Assembly: GCA_037178975.1 (NCBI GenBank)
Contig: JASJZH010000002.1
Location: forward strand, 6,065,501-6,129,500
Direction: 5' to 3'
Length of the DNA: 64,000 nucleotides
From: Oscheius tipulae
Taxonomy: Eukaryota > Nematoda > Chromadorea > Rhabditida > Rhabditidae
Shown here one piece after another: positions 35,371-46,199 of this stretch (position 1 is its first letter; each line of letters opens with the position of its first letter). The notes under the pieces are model-generated. The model was not told the origin of the DNA and did no database searches. It was given only the letters and a program-made list of their open reading frames with translations. The position numbers and the translations under genes were made by a program.

Positions 35371-36167
35371 GCATAAAAGTGTAAAGATTCAAAATAGCCA
35401 GTCAAGACAGGTCACCTCTCACCAAGGTCTCCAAAGTCAGTTCTGTCTCTGATTTTCGCCGATGCGGCTCGTTTACCTTCTCCTCTTCGTTTCCTACTAC
35501 TCGACAGCAGCCGACATGACGACCCGGTTCTCGGTCCACGAATGGTGGGACATCAGGTGCATTCGGCGTCCTCGTCCTTCTTGTCTGCTGCTGCATGTCG
35601 GCTGTATCGTCTGCTCTGGGAAGAAGAAGCGAGAGAGCCTGGTGACTTTCACGAAAACGACAGTCGTCTATCCGGAAAGAGTCTTGATAATGAAGTTTCT
35701 TATGAATCGACGACTTGATCGATTGTGGACAGAGGGCAGAGAGACAGAGAGACAGAGAGACATAGAAACACTTACTGATAGAGGATTGCAATGTATGTAG
35801 TTTGGGTAACTTTCACCAGTACAGAGTTCGAACCAACTAGCCTCAGATAGAACTGTTGACACACCTAACAGCCAAGATTAGGTCAACTTGTCAAGTCGTG
35901 TCACTCATAATGCGCCTTTTTCGGAGTTACTCGAGGTGTACTACCCGATGCTCTCCCAACGACTCGTTGTCAATTTTACCCGTCTATCGTCGTCAGTGGC
36001 TAATTCCGAACTGACTGCTAGTTTTGGAGGGGATAAGGAGGATTTTTGCTCGGTAAGTCAGGGAGACGTAAATCATCAGGCTGGGGAGCCAAAGTGACAG
36101 AGAAACTGAACGTGAAGGAACTTTCTTTGGTAGAAGAAACATAGTGATACTTATCTGACGGTGAGAC

Positions 36168-36207
36168 GTATCAACTTGACAAGATCTAGCATGTCAAGTT
36201 AGTATTC
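36168..36207. repeat. Short inverted repeat with ACTTGACA core
   Basis: The left arm GTATCAACTTGACA and the right arm, read in reverse complement as ATACTAACTTGACA, face each other across about 11 bases. Confidence 0.5.
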
Positions 36208-36380
36208 AATTTGCAAGGAAGAAAAGGGACGTTTGTGTCTCTCGTGACTCCTACATATAAAAGATGGCATTTTTACCATAATCCCCCAAATAATGTCATG
36301 CCCTTCTCTTAAATCCTAACGCCTCCGTCTCATTTTTAACTCTTTTTCTCATTTAGAAGATCACATTTTCCGACCTGGCC

Positions 36381-36431
36381 ATGTTTTGCAAACTTATAAA
36401 ACAGATCAAATGCTAGAAGTTTGCAGAACAT
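36381..36431. repeat. 51-base hairpin repeat, copy 2
   Basis: The 5' arm starts ATGTTTTGCAAACTT and the 3' arm is CTAGAAGTTTGCAGAACAT. The length is the same as the other four copies. It lies upstream of the second Srx-like receptor. Confidence 0.7.
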
Positions 36432-36671
36432 CACTGAGCTTAAAAATCAGTTATTCTTACGGAAATGAGGCGCGGGAAATTGCTAATTCATTGCGTTGAA
36501 CAGGTGGTGCGCAGCCCTTCTAATTGCTTCCGTCAGTACCGTGATTCTCTTTCACAGAATGATAAACCCCCTTTGGTTGAATAATCTTTTCCCTGTTCAG
36601 CCTGGCTGAGCTTTGATGAGTGTTGGCTGAGGTGGAAAGCGACACAGCTTGACTATATTTGTTTCCCAAAG

Positions 36672-38479
36672 ATGAGAACCGAGTTCCGACAGGTTTTTGT
36701 CTCAAACGATGAGCACCGAATCCTGTTTTTTGGCATTTTATTGGGTACCTGTGTTGTTGGTCTGGTTTCAAACATATTGTCGACCATTGTCCTAACCCGG
36801 AACAAGGTCTTCAGGTACTTTTCTCCCCATTTTTTGATGTGAAACAGTTCAGAAACCCCTTCGGGCTACTAACTACCGTCAACAGTATCGGGAACACTGG
36901 CGTTCTTCTAGTCTTCGCCTTCTGGGTTTCTCCCATTCTACTTCTGTATGTGTGACTTATTTCTAAAGATAGCTCGAATTAAGAAACAGCTTGAATCCAC
37001 AGGACTTAATGAACAGAAAGATGGGACAGATCTCACTGTTTTTCTGCGAGCTGGCATTTCATTCCTCACTCTTCATTAGTATTAACAGGTGAGCCGGTTT
37101 TCCCATGGTACTCTTATGACCAGTTGTGACGAGGGAAGTATGAACAAAGTAGATAGACTCTGGAGAATTTGGTGACACACAAAAAGTGGAGAATTTGGTG
37201 ACACACAAATTCCAGAGAATAGCTTTCCAATTGACTCAATTCACCGTATAGCTCTTTCTAACAGCAACATCTATAGATGCAAATTTCTGACAGACTTCTT
37301 TAATAACTTTCGTTCCTGCTTCTTAGATTTGTAAAGTAGAGGTACTGAAGAAAACAATATAGAATGGTCAGAAGAGAGAGTATCACTGTTTGGAACATTT
37401 TAGAATCTGTCTCTCCATATTTTTGGACTCATCAAAAGACTGTCAGTATTCTGCTTTTCGCTCGACCCTCTTTCTTTCTGCACCTGTTTAACCAGCATAT
37501 TTCCTTTGAAATCAATGTCTTGATAGATACAATCCCCTAAATCGGTCCAACTAAGTCTTCCTAAACCTTCTCATACGACTCCAATAAGTTCCCTCAAGCT
37601 TTTCACTTGTTTCTTGAGAGTTAGGGGCAGACCAGACTTCACAGCTAACAGCAGGGTATACGTGACAAAAAGTTCTGACAAAAAAACGTGTTGACACCAA
37701 AAGAAGAGTTCTGTAGAGCTGGCTCGTAATCCTCATTCATTCCAGGCTAATGGCCATCTCCTCCCCTCACTTCTACCGTCGAGTCTTTACCAACAAACTC
37801 ACCGTCTGCATAATCATTTTTATTGTCATCATCGTGACAGCCTACAGCTGTATCTTTTTCCTAGGTACGTGCCTTTTTCCATCTTTTTAAACTAGTCAAA
37901 GACGGCTGTAACTTTTTCTTCGACTCCTCCATCCACGCCTTTCTCTTCGACGACACCAAGTGTGGCAGATTAATATCCGTTTATGTTGATCTCTGGTACA
38001 ATGTTGGTCTCTTCGTCATCGTTATGTGCTTCGACTTGGTCACTTTGACTCTTTTGAAGAAGGCCAGCGCTGTGAGTCTTAAAAGTTGGAAGAAAATCTG
38101 CATTTTAGAGAATTTCTGGCGCTAATGAAGCAGCCAGGAAGAGAGAGCATCGAGAGATCAGGTTCTTCCTACAGGCTTTCACCAGTACTCTTCTCTTCGT
38201 CACAATGCTGATCTCCTTCCATTTAATCAATTTCGAATGTGGAAGGACGGATTACAGTTGTCAGTTTGTCACTACGAGTCTGGCCTGGGCTCTTTCTCAT
38301 GCTTGTGGAGGGTGAGAACTTGTTTTTATGATTTAATAAGTGATGGGAAGATACCAATAGACAAGGGATCTGTCCAACTCCTTTACTTTGAATATTTGAG
38401 TTTCAGTCCAGGAAAGCAGCCCCACGCTCTCTTTGAGTCAGAGTTGTCACGCAAAACAACATTTCCCCTACAATTTTAG
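36672..38479 (+). CDS. Srx-like serpentine receptor B, about 299 aa
   Basis: Exons: 36672-36814, 36853-36945, 36990-37088, 37746-37864, 37902-38071, 38109-38311, 38407-38479; phases agree. It is a paralogue of receptor A: LTRNKVFRNPFGLL, LFISINRLMAISSPHFYR, HREIRFFLQAF and SHACGG sit at the same places, and the introns fall at the same codons after the first. The N-terminal helix is FFGILLGTCVVGLVSNILS. In this copy the first two coding exons of receptor A are represented by a single exon. A 657-base intron holds a tandem duplication. The C-terminal tail after helix 7 is only about 23 residues, shorter than in receptor A. The pair is a local tandem duplication that has diverged considerably. 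Confidence 0.82.
37161..37209 (+). repeat. Tandem duplication of a 23-base unit
   Basis: Two identical units beginning TGGAGAATTTGGTGACACAC, three bases apart, inside an intron of Srx-like receptor B. Confidence 0.85.
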
Positions 38480-39062
38480 ACAGCTACGGACTTACACATT
38501 TATTGTGCATACTTTTGAGCTAAGAAAACAGCTCTCTATTCACCAAAAATTCTCGCAGTGTATTCATGCGACTAGCAGAGCATAGACCTTAGGCATTTGT
38601 AGATTTATAAAAAATTCCAGTCAGCGCGTAATCACGTAAAAGATGGTTTTTCACCTAAACTGAACAAAAGCAAGTCTAAAAATGAAGCTAAAACCATTAC
38701 AAGTTAGTTGCCACGATGAATTTTCCAGAATAATTCTGGTAATTTTCAACAAGGAAATCCGCCGACTGTTTCCGAGCCCTCGGAGATTTGTCAAACTCTT
38801 CGAAACCAAGTCTATGAACACAATCCAGCGGAGATCCGACGATGTGGCTGTCTTCTAGCCATTTCGTGAGAATTCCATTTTTTTTAAGTTCAATAAAAAT
38901 AATATTTTGTAGTTTTATTTCCCTTAGGGTAACCGAATTAGAACAACTGTAGTAGGTAGAAAATAATGTAGAATCACAACATATCAAACTGGGGAGAAAA
39001 GAGAGAGAGAGAGAGAGATCATGTGAAGAAGTTAAGAGAGAGATAGAGAGGGGGTAGCCAAA
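38480..39062. other. Convergent spacer with an open frame on the minus strand
   Basis: This lies between the tail-to-tail Srx-like B and MRG-1 genes. A minus-strand frame (38697 to about 38987) without an early ATG encodes a well-composed peptide that includes EDSHIVGSPLDC and ends ATNL. That motif echoes EDYIVGSPEYQ at the MRG-1 C-terminus, but no donor in the gene joins it in phase. A GA-repeat run lies at about 38999-39018. Confidence 0.4.
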
Positions 39063-41708
39063 TTAGACGAAAGCCTCACGTTGGTATTCGGGACTGCCGA
39101 CGATGTAGTCCTCGGTCTCGTTGAAGTATTTCTGCTGGTTCTTGCTTAGGAAGCCAACAAAGTCGCGCATCACGTGAAAAATATCCTTAATCTACATTAT
39201 ACAATCAAAATTTAAGAAAAGAGCTCACATTGAGGATTCTCTCGTTGAAGGACGTGTGCTTGAGCATGTCCTCGAAGCGTGTGAGGAAACGAAGCAGGTG
39301 TGGCAGACCGTAGTAGGCGCTCGGCGAGAATTTGGCTGCTGAACACATGCGGTTTTGTAGGAAATCGGGATTGTTGGCACGGCCAGAACGGAGAACCTCA
39401 TCATGCACATACAACAGGCAGTTACAACAATATCAAATGACTTTCCTAGCCTTTGTTTTTGGAGGAAGAGAAGAAATCTCACCATTTTTCAACAGCCGAG
39501 AGAGTAACTTTGCCTAGACTGCAGTTGTTACAAAGAGGCTATATTTGCGTACCAAAATAATGCTGATACAGGTAGAAAACGTAGGACGTTTCGTTATTTT
39601 GACTCGAAATACAAGAGGGCTGATTCAGAATCAGAGTGATCTGAGAGAAACAGAGAAAGGTTTCCTCTTCTTCTGACTGGAAGTGGTCCGAGAGTACTCG
39701 GTTACGCCGATGCCTAGAGAAGGCAATAGAAAGGTGAATGCTTAATTTTAAAAAGTTGAGATACTTTTCTAGAGATCTGGCTTTGAAGGTTTATGGAGCC
39801 GTTGTTCGGTTACGCATTAGACTGCAGGTCGAAATAGACAGGTTTTTGCTTATTCTCAAATTACTCGGTAGTAGAGTATTTGTCAGTTTTTTTCACTGAA
39901 AGAGCTTGACAGGACTCAGGAGACAAGAAGTTCATAGAGTAGGATATGAGGATGACAAAAAAGGCAAATTTGTAAGAGGCTCTCGGGGGTGGCAAGCAAG
40001 GTTTTTACAGAAGAAAAGTCAAAGGACTGCGAAAGACGGCCCAAGCACATAAAATACAAATTGACAGCGTGCTTACAGCAAAAGCTGCTTCAAGTAGCAG
40101 GCTAAACTTGAAAAACGACTAATAAAAACGTACGAGGAGAAGTGGTAGGAGTCGTAGCAGCAGAACTCATCGACGAAGCTCGCTTTTTCTTGTTTGAGGC
40201 CGGCTCCGTCGCCTTTTTGTGATTCTCGACCGCCTCGTGGTACTGGGGCTTTTCGAACTTGTACAGCAGCTGGCGACTATATTTTATGATATTTTATCAA
40301 AAAAGACAAAAAAAACTAACGGAAGAAGAATGTTGAAGTAGTCACGGATGCCCTTGCTGCTCTGGATCATTTGCCGGGCTGTCACGGTTTTGTTGTTGGC
40401 GTATTTGAGCACGATCTCCTCGTGCTCCGAGACGCCCAGTGATTCTTCGCTTAGGTACTGAAATTGGAGCTAAAAAGGAGTTAATATAAACAAGACTAAC
40501 GTCCTGGATCATGGTGTCAATATTGATCTTGGCTGGACAGTTGTAGAGTTTCATGTGACGCATCACATGATCAAAGTCCTCGGCCAAGACCACCTTCAGA
40601 TTTTGAGGTAACGGCAGCATCTGCTGAAATCAGGGGTTTAGCTCATTTTGACAAATTTCTTAGGCAAGCCGTCTTCATTCAAATTTTAGGCTCAACTCTC
40701 TCGGAAAAGATAGTTGACTGACCTTTTCACTGATTTTCAGTTACTTTCTGCTATTTCTGAAAATTAATTTCCAGAAGACCTTACTGCCAGGAGAGTAATA
40801 AAGCTAAAAAGCTTTTTAAATCGAGAAAACTGCATCCGGTTGCAGAAAAAGTGGTAATTGGCTAGTATACGGTTTTATTTCACGTGCTTGAGAGTTATCT
40901 CATTAGCAACGGGCTTTTATCGTCAGCAGAATTGCAAGACCTTGAAAAACAGGTAAGAATCAAAATACTTTCACCTCTCAACAGGATCATCTACACACCG
41001 ACATCAAAAAACACAGCTAGAAAGTTGAAAATAAGCAGAACCAGCAAAAATATGACATATAAAAAAATAAGGGAAAAACAAAATTAGAACAACTTGTTCG
41101 TTTCCCCGCCAAATTATTACCAAATTTCAAATTCAAAAAACTGCCACTAACCTCGATTTTGACGTCCTTGACGTCATCGTCGTGCTTTCTCTTGGTCGGA
41201 CGTTTTTGCTGCTGCTTGGTAGTGACTTCTTCCGACTTGACTGTGTTCTCGTCGTCACCTTGACTTTGTGGCGTGCCGTCGCGGCTCTTCCCTTCGAGCT
41301 AAAATACCATTTTTCTGCAGAAATTCATTAAAAAAGTACCACTCCTTCCTTCATCGACTTCCTCTTCTTGGCCTTGTCCTTTGCCTGGGCGTTTTGCTCT
41401 TCCTTAGAATGAAAATTGGATAAAAACAATTACGAGAAAATACCTTGGCCTTGGCGAGAGCCTCGTCCGAGAAAGGCTTCGTGCGTTCTTCCAGCTCGTC
41501 CACGCCGATGAACTCGTCGTAGCGTTTGTTCCAACCCTACATAGGGTTTTATTGGGGGAAACAGAGGAAAGAGTACCTGATAATGTACCCAGTAGCCCAT
41601 CCGACCGCCCAACTCTGTGCATTCGCTGATGACTTTGGCCTCGTAGAAGGCCTTGTTGTTGAGAGCGAGTATACGGTCTCCAATCGAGAAGAAGATCTTG
41701 GGAGCCAT
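39063..41708 (-). CDS. mrg-1: MRG15/MRG-1 chromodomain and MRG-domain protein, 9 exons, about 358 aa
   Basis: MRG15-family proteins read H3K36 methylation and serve in NuA4/Tip60 acetyltransferase and Sin3 deacetylase complexes; in C. elegans mrg-1 is needed for germline development. Exons, 5' to 3': 41708-41577, 41536-41444, 41402-41340, 41298-41152, 40623-40501, 40457-40321, 40276-40134, 39338-39229, 39191-39063. The chromo barrel is at residues 1-75 (FSIGDRILALNNKAFYEAKV, then GWNKRYDEFIGVDEL). A basic linker has nuclear-localisation-like KKRKSMKEG and KRPTKRKHDDD. The MRG domain starts near residue 147 (LPQNLKVVLAEDFDHVMRH), includes RQLLYKFEKPQYHE and GLPHLLRFLTRFEDMLKH, and ends EYQREAFV. 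A Ser/Thr-rich insert interrupts it near residue 290. The 795-base intron after that insert has an open stretch that could be a cassette exon, but it is not needed for a complete domain. Confidence 0.9.
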
Positions 41709-42429
41709 TCTGTACAGTGGGAACTATTAGTAGGGCAAAGATGCGGCAAAACTGCATGTATAGCGCACAATGAGTCAATGAGGATAAAATACTGGAATTT
41801 CACGGACAAGATAATTCTAACAAAGTCACAGTAAACAATTTTTAGATGTCACGAGCTTTTTCCAATTCTTCAAGAACAAAAACGAAGAAGTCCTACGTAA
41901 CACTCCAATTTCTACAGTCGCAAATTTAAATCCTTGTGACGCAAGATCGTATGTAATGGAACCAGTGTGGTCATAAATCTATTTATAAAATTTGAGTTAA
42001 GGATATTCATCGTTCGTATTTGAAAGAATGGATGATTCTGAAATCTCAAATTCAATAGTTGTTTCTCAACATATGCAAAACGATGCTCTGATACGTAGTT
42101 TAGAAACTCTTCTCTTCCTCACAAATGTTTTAAAATGTTCCGTTTGATCGTGCAAAAATGTTGGACCAATAACTTTGTCACAGCCTGTATTAAAAGCTAT
42201 GAAAATAGAGAAATACGAATTCGAACGAGCTGGAAGAGGCGCGTCTTTCAGGCAACTGCTAGAGCGACGCGATGGGACCCAGTCCTCGCTCCAGTGCAAA
42301 AATAACCGCCAACAAACAGTTAAAGTTGAGTACGGAATTTAAATGACAAGCTACATTTTCTATGTAAACGAACATAAAATAAAAGAAGTTCATTACCCGA
42401 TAACATAAATAGGTAAAAAGAAAGAGAGA
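41709..42429. other. Spacer between MRG-1 and tryptophanyl-tRNA synthetase
   Basis: Both neighbours are on the minus strand, so this holds the MRG-1 promoter and the synthetase 3' UTR. The sequence is AT-rich. The open frames seen (41526-41834, 42066-42299) overlap coding exons on the other strand or start with TTG. No gene is supported. Confidence 0.5.
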
Positions 42430-44837
42430 TCAAAGTTTCAATTTGGCCTCCAAGGCCTTGCCATTCAGATCGCTAGTATCCGCTGGTTTCTGCCGGGCCC
42501 ATTCGCGAATCTGACGGAATCTCTCCTCGTCGACAGCGGTGAACTCGTCCACAGTCGCGTCGGTGATCGTCTCCCGGCGAAGTTGGAGTTCCTTGATCTC
42601 CTCGAACACGACGTCGATTGCTCGCTGTTTCAGCTCCCCGGTCATCATTCGGCCGGCCGTGTACTCCTGGAAAATGAACGGATTCGACTGGGTAGAGACT
42701 CAGTCTTGTCCTTGGAAACCTTTTGGATTGAAGGTACTGGAACAAAACATGGCTCCAGACTTCCTTAAATTTCAAACAGTAGCTTTTTGTGTGGTAGAGG
42801 AAGTGGTCTTTTCAGAAAGCTTAGGGAGCCTAGCTTTGGCCTCAGTTCGAATTTGGTACCAGTTCCCAAGATTAGTGAGGAAAAGATAGAAGTACGGCAA
42901 AAACAAGGAAACGATGACATGTTTCAGTTCATTTTTGATAGATCAGCGATATTTTTAGCTTTTTCCCGAAGTTTTACAATTACTGTAGCCAATTCAAACT
43001 CTCAGCATAAAACAAAACTCTCCAAGGAGTAAAAGCAATAACTTTCTTTTTCCAAAGCAATAGAAACAGTAACTTGTCAATTCAAAAAAGTTTCTTCCTG
43101 CATTAGCTTGACTTAGTCAAACAGTAAATAAGATCAGAAAAGGTTCCGTCGTTTACGCTCATGGCGAAGTGACTCACTGTCAGTGCTATTTTTGTAACTT
43201 GAACTGTCCTGACTTGTCTTGTCAACTCTAATCTAGAGTAATACTTGACAGAAAGGTTCACAAACCTTGTCAAATGTTATTCTAGATTACAATTGACTTG
43301 TATCGCAGACACCTCTTGCAAATTGTAATGATAGGATATGTCCCATCAAAGGCAAAAGAGATTGCCGAAGGGCGAACCCGGGAACTATTGCTCTTCAGTC
43401 GATCTTCTAACTGACTGCGGTAAAAGCTACGGGTCGGCTCTTTCCGGATTCTTCAAGCAAGCTAATCGCTCTTTTTACGAGAAAATCTTCTTTCGGGCGG
43501 GTTTAATGCGTAAGACAACATATTTCAACATCACCATATGAAAAGAACGCATCTGAAGAGGATCGACAGGACAATAACCCTCACCTGTCTAATCTTCTCC
43601 AACTCTTCATCGTTCTCCAAAAAGTATCTCAGAAGCTGATAGCTGACGTCGACATCGCATTCCCCTCCCTTCTCCTCGTGTTCTTCTTTCGTGGCCTGGC
43701 CGCCCGAAAAGGCGTGCTTGTTGATCTTCGTTTTGATCTGCTTTTGCGTGTCGCTGAGGAAGATGCAGCTGTTCGGATCGCTGGCGGCCATCTTCGTCTG
43801 AGCTCCCTGGAGCGCTGGCAGAAACGTCGAGAAAATGAGAGACGGTTTTTGGTACTTGAGTCTCGGGGCGACGTCTCTCGTCATTCGGAAGTAGGGATCC
43901 TGGTCGATTGCGCATGGGATCAGACAGGGAATATCCCTGTGTGTCTCGCGTTCTTCCTTCTGCTTCTTTTTTTTCTTTGCCTGCTCCTCGGGTGCAGAAA
44001 TCTCCTCGTCTCGGCCGAATAAATGAGGGAAGGACGTGTAGAAGGCCGGTGCAGCTTCCCAGGCCGGGAACGAGCCCTAAATTGGCTTATTTTATCCTCC
44101 GAAGGAGCAGAACGGACCTTTCCAATGTTGTCTTCCGGGGAAAAGCCGAAGATGGACCGGGCCTGGTTCTGTGTGACACAGCGCGAGATCTCCAGGTAGT
44201 TCTCGTAGAAGGGGGTGCAGATATAATCGATGTTATTGAAGATGAACGTCTTTGCCGGGTTGAAGCCGACGGCGATGATGTCCTTCATGTTCTCGCGAGC
44301 CATCTCCTTCGCCTGCTTGATTGTCAGATCCTTCCAAAGGAATTTCTCGTCGTCCGTAAGCTAAAGATTCGTGTTTTTGGTTTGAGAAAGGGGCACCTGG
44401 ATGACAAGAGGGACATCGAAGACGTCTTGAAGCCACTTAGTGAAGATGAAGGGTACAAGATGACCGAGATGAAGACTTCCCGACGACGGACCCCTTCCGG
44501 TGTACAAATAGAACGGCTTTCCTTTCTCCTTGCGATCCAGAATGGCCGAGAGATCTCTGAAATCCAAAATTACGAGAAAATAAAGAGAGCGAGCCTGTGA
44601 GCGAAGAAGAGTCCCCGGCGCAGAAGCGGATGTGCTTTGTGGCCTGTGACCTTTTCAAACCGCTCCAGCAGATCCGGAGTCAGCTTCTGACATCCGAATT
44701 TCTCTGAAAAAGTAATGAAAAATTTGCAAGAACTCACGTATAAGCTTGTCATAATCGACACCAGCTGCCGAGCTGGCTGCAACGTCCCATGGCGTCACAA
44801 TGTCCTCGCCGGTAGCAGCATTTTCAGTCTGCTCCAT
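42430..44837 (-). CDS. wars-1: Cytosolic tryptophanyl-tRNA synthetase, 6 exons, about 446 aa
   Basis: This class Ic enzyme charges tRNA-Trp. Exons, 5' to 3': 44837-44738, 44703-44595, 44556-44397, 44360-44118, 44076-43585, 42666-42430; phases agree. The HIGH-type motif is LHLGHL after [12 protein letters not shown], followed by [18 protein letters not shown] and [31 protein letters not shown] binds Trp. The KMSKS-type loop reads [10 protein letters not shown] (about residues 297-306), where animals usually have KMSAS. A Lys-rich insert ([12 protein letters not shown], about residues 236-247) precedes [10 protein letters not shown]. There is no WHEP domain; the protein starts 35 residues before the core, shorter than human (471). 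The intron after exon 2 has a GC donor (ACAG|GCTCGC). The last intron (918 bases) carries a hairpin element. Confidence 0.94.
43218..43302. repeat. Hairpin element in the synthetase intron
   Basis: Left arm TAATCTAGAGTAATACTTGA and right arm, in reverse complement, TAATCTAGAATAACATTTGA. Both arms extend outward through a CTTGTCAACT-like segment to about 40 bases each, with a loop of only about 4 bases. The structure resembles a small inverted-repeat transposon (MITE) or its relic. Confidence 0.6.
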
Positions 44838-46199
44838 TCTGAAGATGCAATATTGCTATTGAGGACAACAAAAAAAAGAGGAAATAGTCAAAGAAATAAA
44901 GTAAATGACGAAATCGGGTCGCAACTTTTCTCAATCACCAGTACTTGATCATACCTCAAATTTTATTCTACATTCCTCTCTTTTTGGATTTAACTTGTTG
45001 TGAAATAGCTACAGATCCAGCCTTCCCTCAGTTTGCTGCATTAATCTCCAATAAAAACCAACTGAAAGTGAGTAGAAATTTGCTGGATAATGATGAGGTA
45101 TGACGCAATGGTCAACGAGGACATTTGTCTTTCAGCCAGTGGAAAATCGGCCGCCCGACGAGGAAAGATGACAAGAAAATTGGAAAACGAAAGAAAAAAA
45201 TTTCTAAAGCAGTTTGAACCGGTCTTTTATTTCCGCCAGATACAGTAATCAGCGGAAATGGCGGGAATAAGTAAAAAAGTCTAAGGATCTTGGAGGTCTA
45301 TGCCTTGTCCTCTAATGTTCTTCCGCTTCAAAGCAGTTCGAAGGTTTAAACTTGGCGCTTCTTCTCGAATACTTATGTTCGAATTTTTTCCAGCCCAAAC
45401 TTCGTCGCATTTTTTGACCAAAAAGCAAAAAGAGAGCCTGGTGTAGTCCCGAGTGAGCCAGGCTCCAGTCCAGCTCTACGTCTAGCCTGTGCGCCAAATC
45501 AGGCTTTGGTGGCTTCGGCCAGCAAAACAGGTATTAGAGTAGAGTTGGCATACCAAGAAGTTTTTTGCTTCAAATTCGTGAAAAGACGCAACCACTGTGT
45601 CAATCTTGATTTCCAGCGTTCAGTTCCATTGTTTCCAGAGATCTACGACGCTCTTGAAGATGGCCACTGATCCTGGTACAGCGAGAAGTAAAAGATCGTG
45701 AAAGACTGCATCCAAAGCTCACCTTGTCCCTTGTCGTTTATCCTTTGCCCACTGTTCACTTGTCCCATTCTATGTGCACTCTCTAACTGTTTTTCTAGTC
45801 TAAACGCCTTGTTCCTTGTCACTGTCATTTTACCTGTTGTGTCGCTGTTACTTTCTAATTGCTACTTCTGTCCTGATCCTGTCCCTTGTTCCTCTTCCTT
45901 TTCGCTTTTGTCACTATCTCCTTGTTCTTTCGACCTCTGACCCCTTCAACCTGGTCAATACAGCTGAGAACAAACACGAGCTCTTCCGACCCGATTTCTC
46001 AATAGTTGACGTTTGTCACTATCACAGCTTTGTTCTTATCACGATGCGTCCATGGTATCGACTCACCAAAAAGTTCTCTCTGTCCAATGTACGCGCGAAC
46101 CTTCACAGCTGTTCTCAGCCATTGTCATCCTCTTTATATACCTCTGTTGTTTACTCCCCGTCCCCTTATCTTCGGCGATAAGAGTCACTTCTTGCAGAA
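44838..46199. other. Divergent promoter region between synthetase and carotenoid oxygenase
   Basis: About 1.4 kb of non-coding sequence. The stretch 45720-46190 is pyrimidine-rich (many CTTGTCC and CTCTT runs) and leads to a TTGCAG acceptor 2 bases before the oxygenase start, so this may be an outron or spliced 5' UTR. Open frames here are Ser/Cys/Phe-rich readings of that tract. No other gene is supported. Confidence 0.5.

Larger units (their letters stand above)
35371..36671. other. Space between the two Srx-like genes
   Basis: It contains an ATG-started open frame at 35462-35800 with a hydrophobic start (MRLVYLLLFVSYYSTAA) that could be a signal peptide. The remainder of that frame is unlike any family, and the opposite strand is open over the same stretch. 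An ACTTGACA inverted repeat (36168) and a 51-base hairpin copy (36381) also lie here. Confidence 0.4.
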
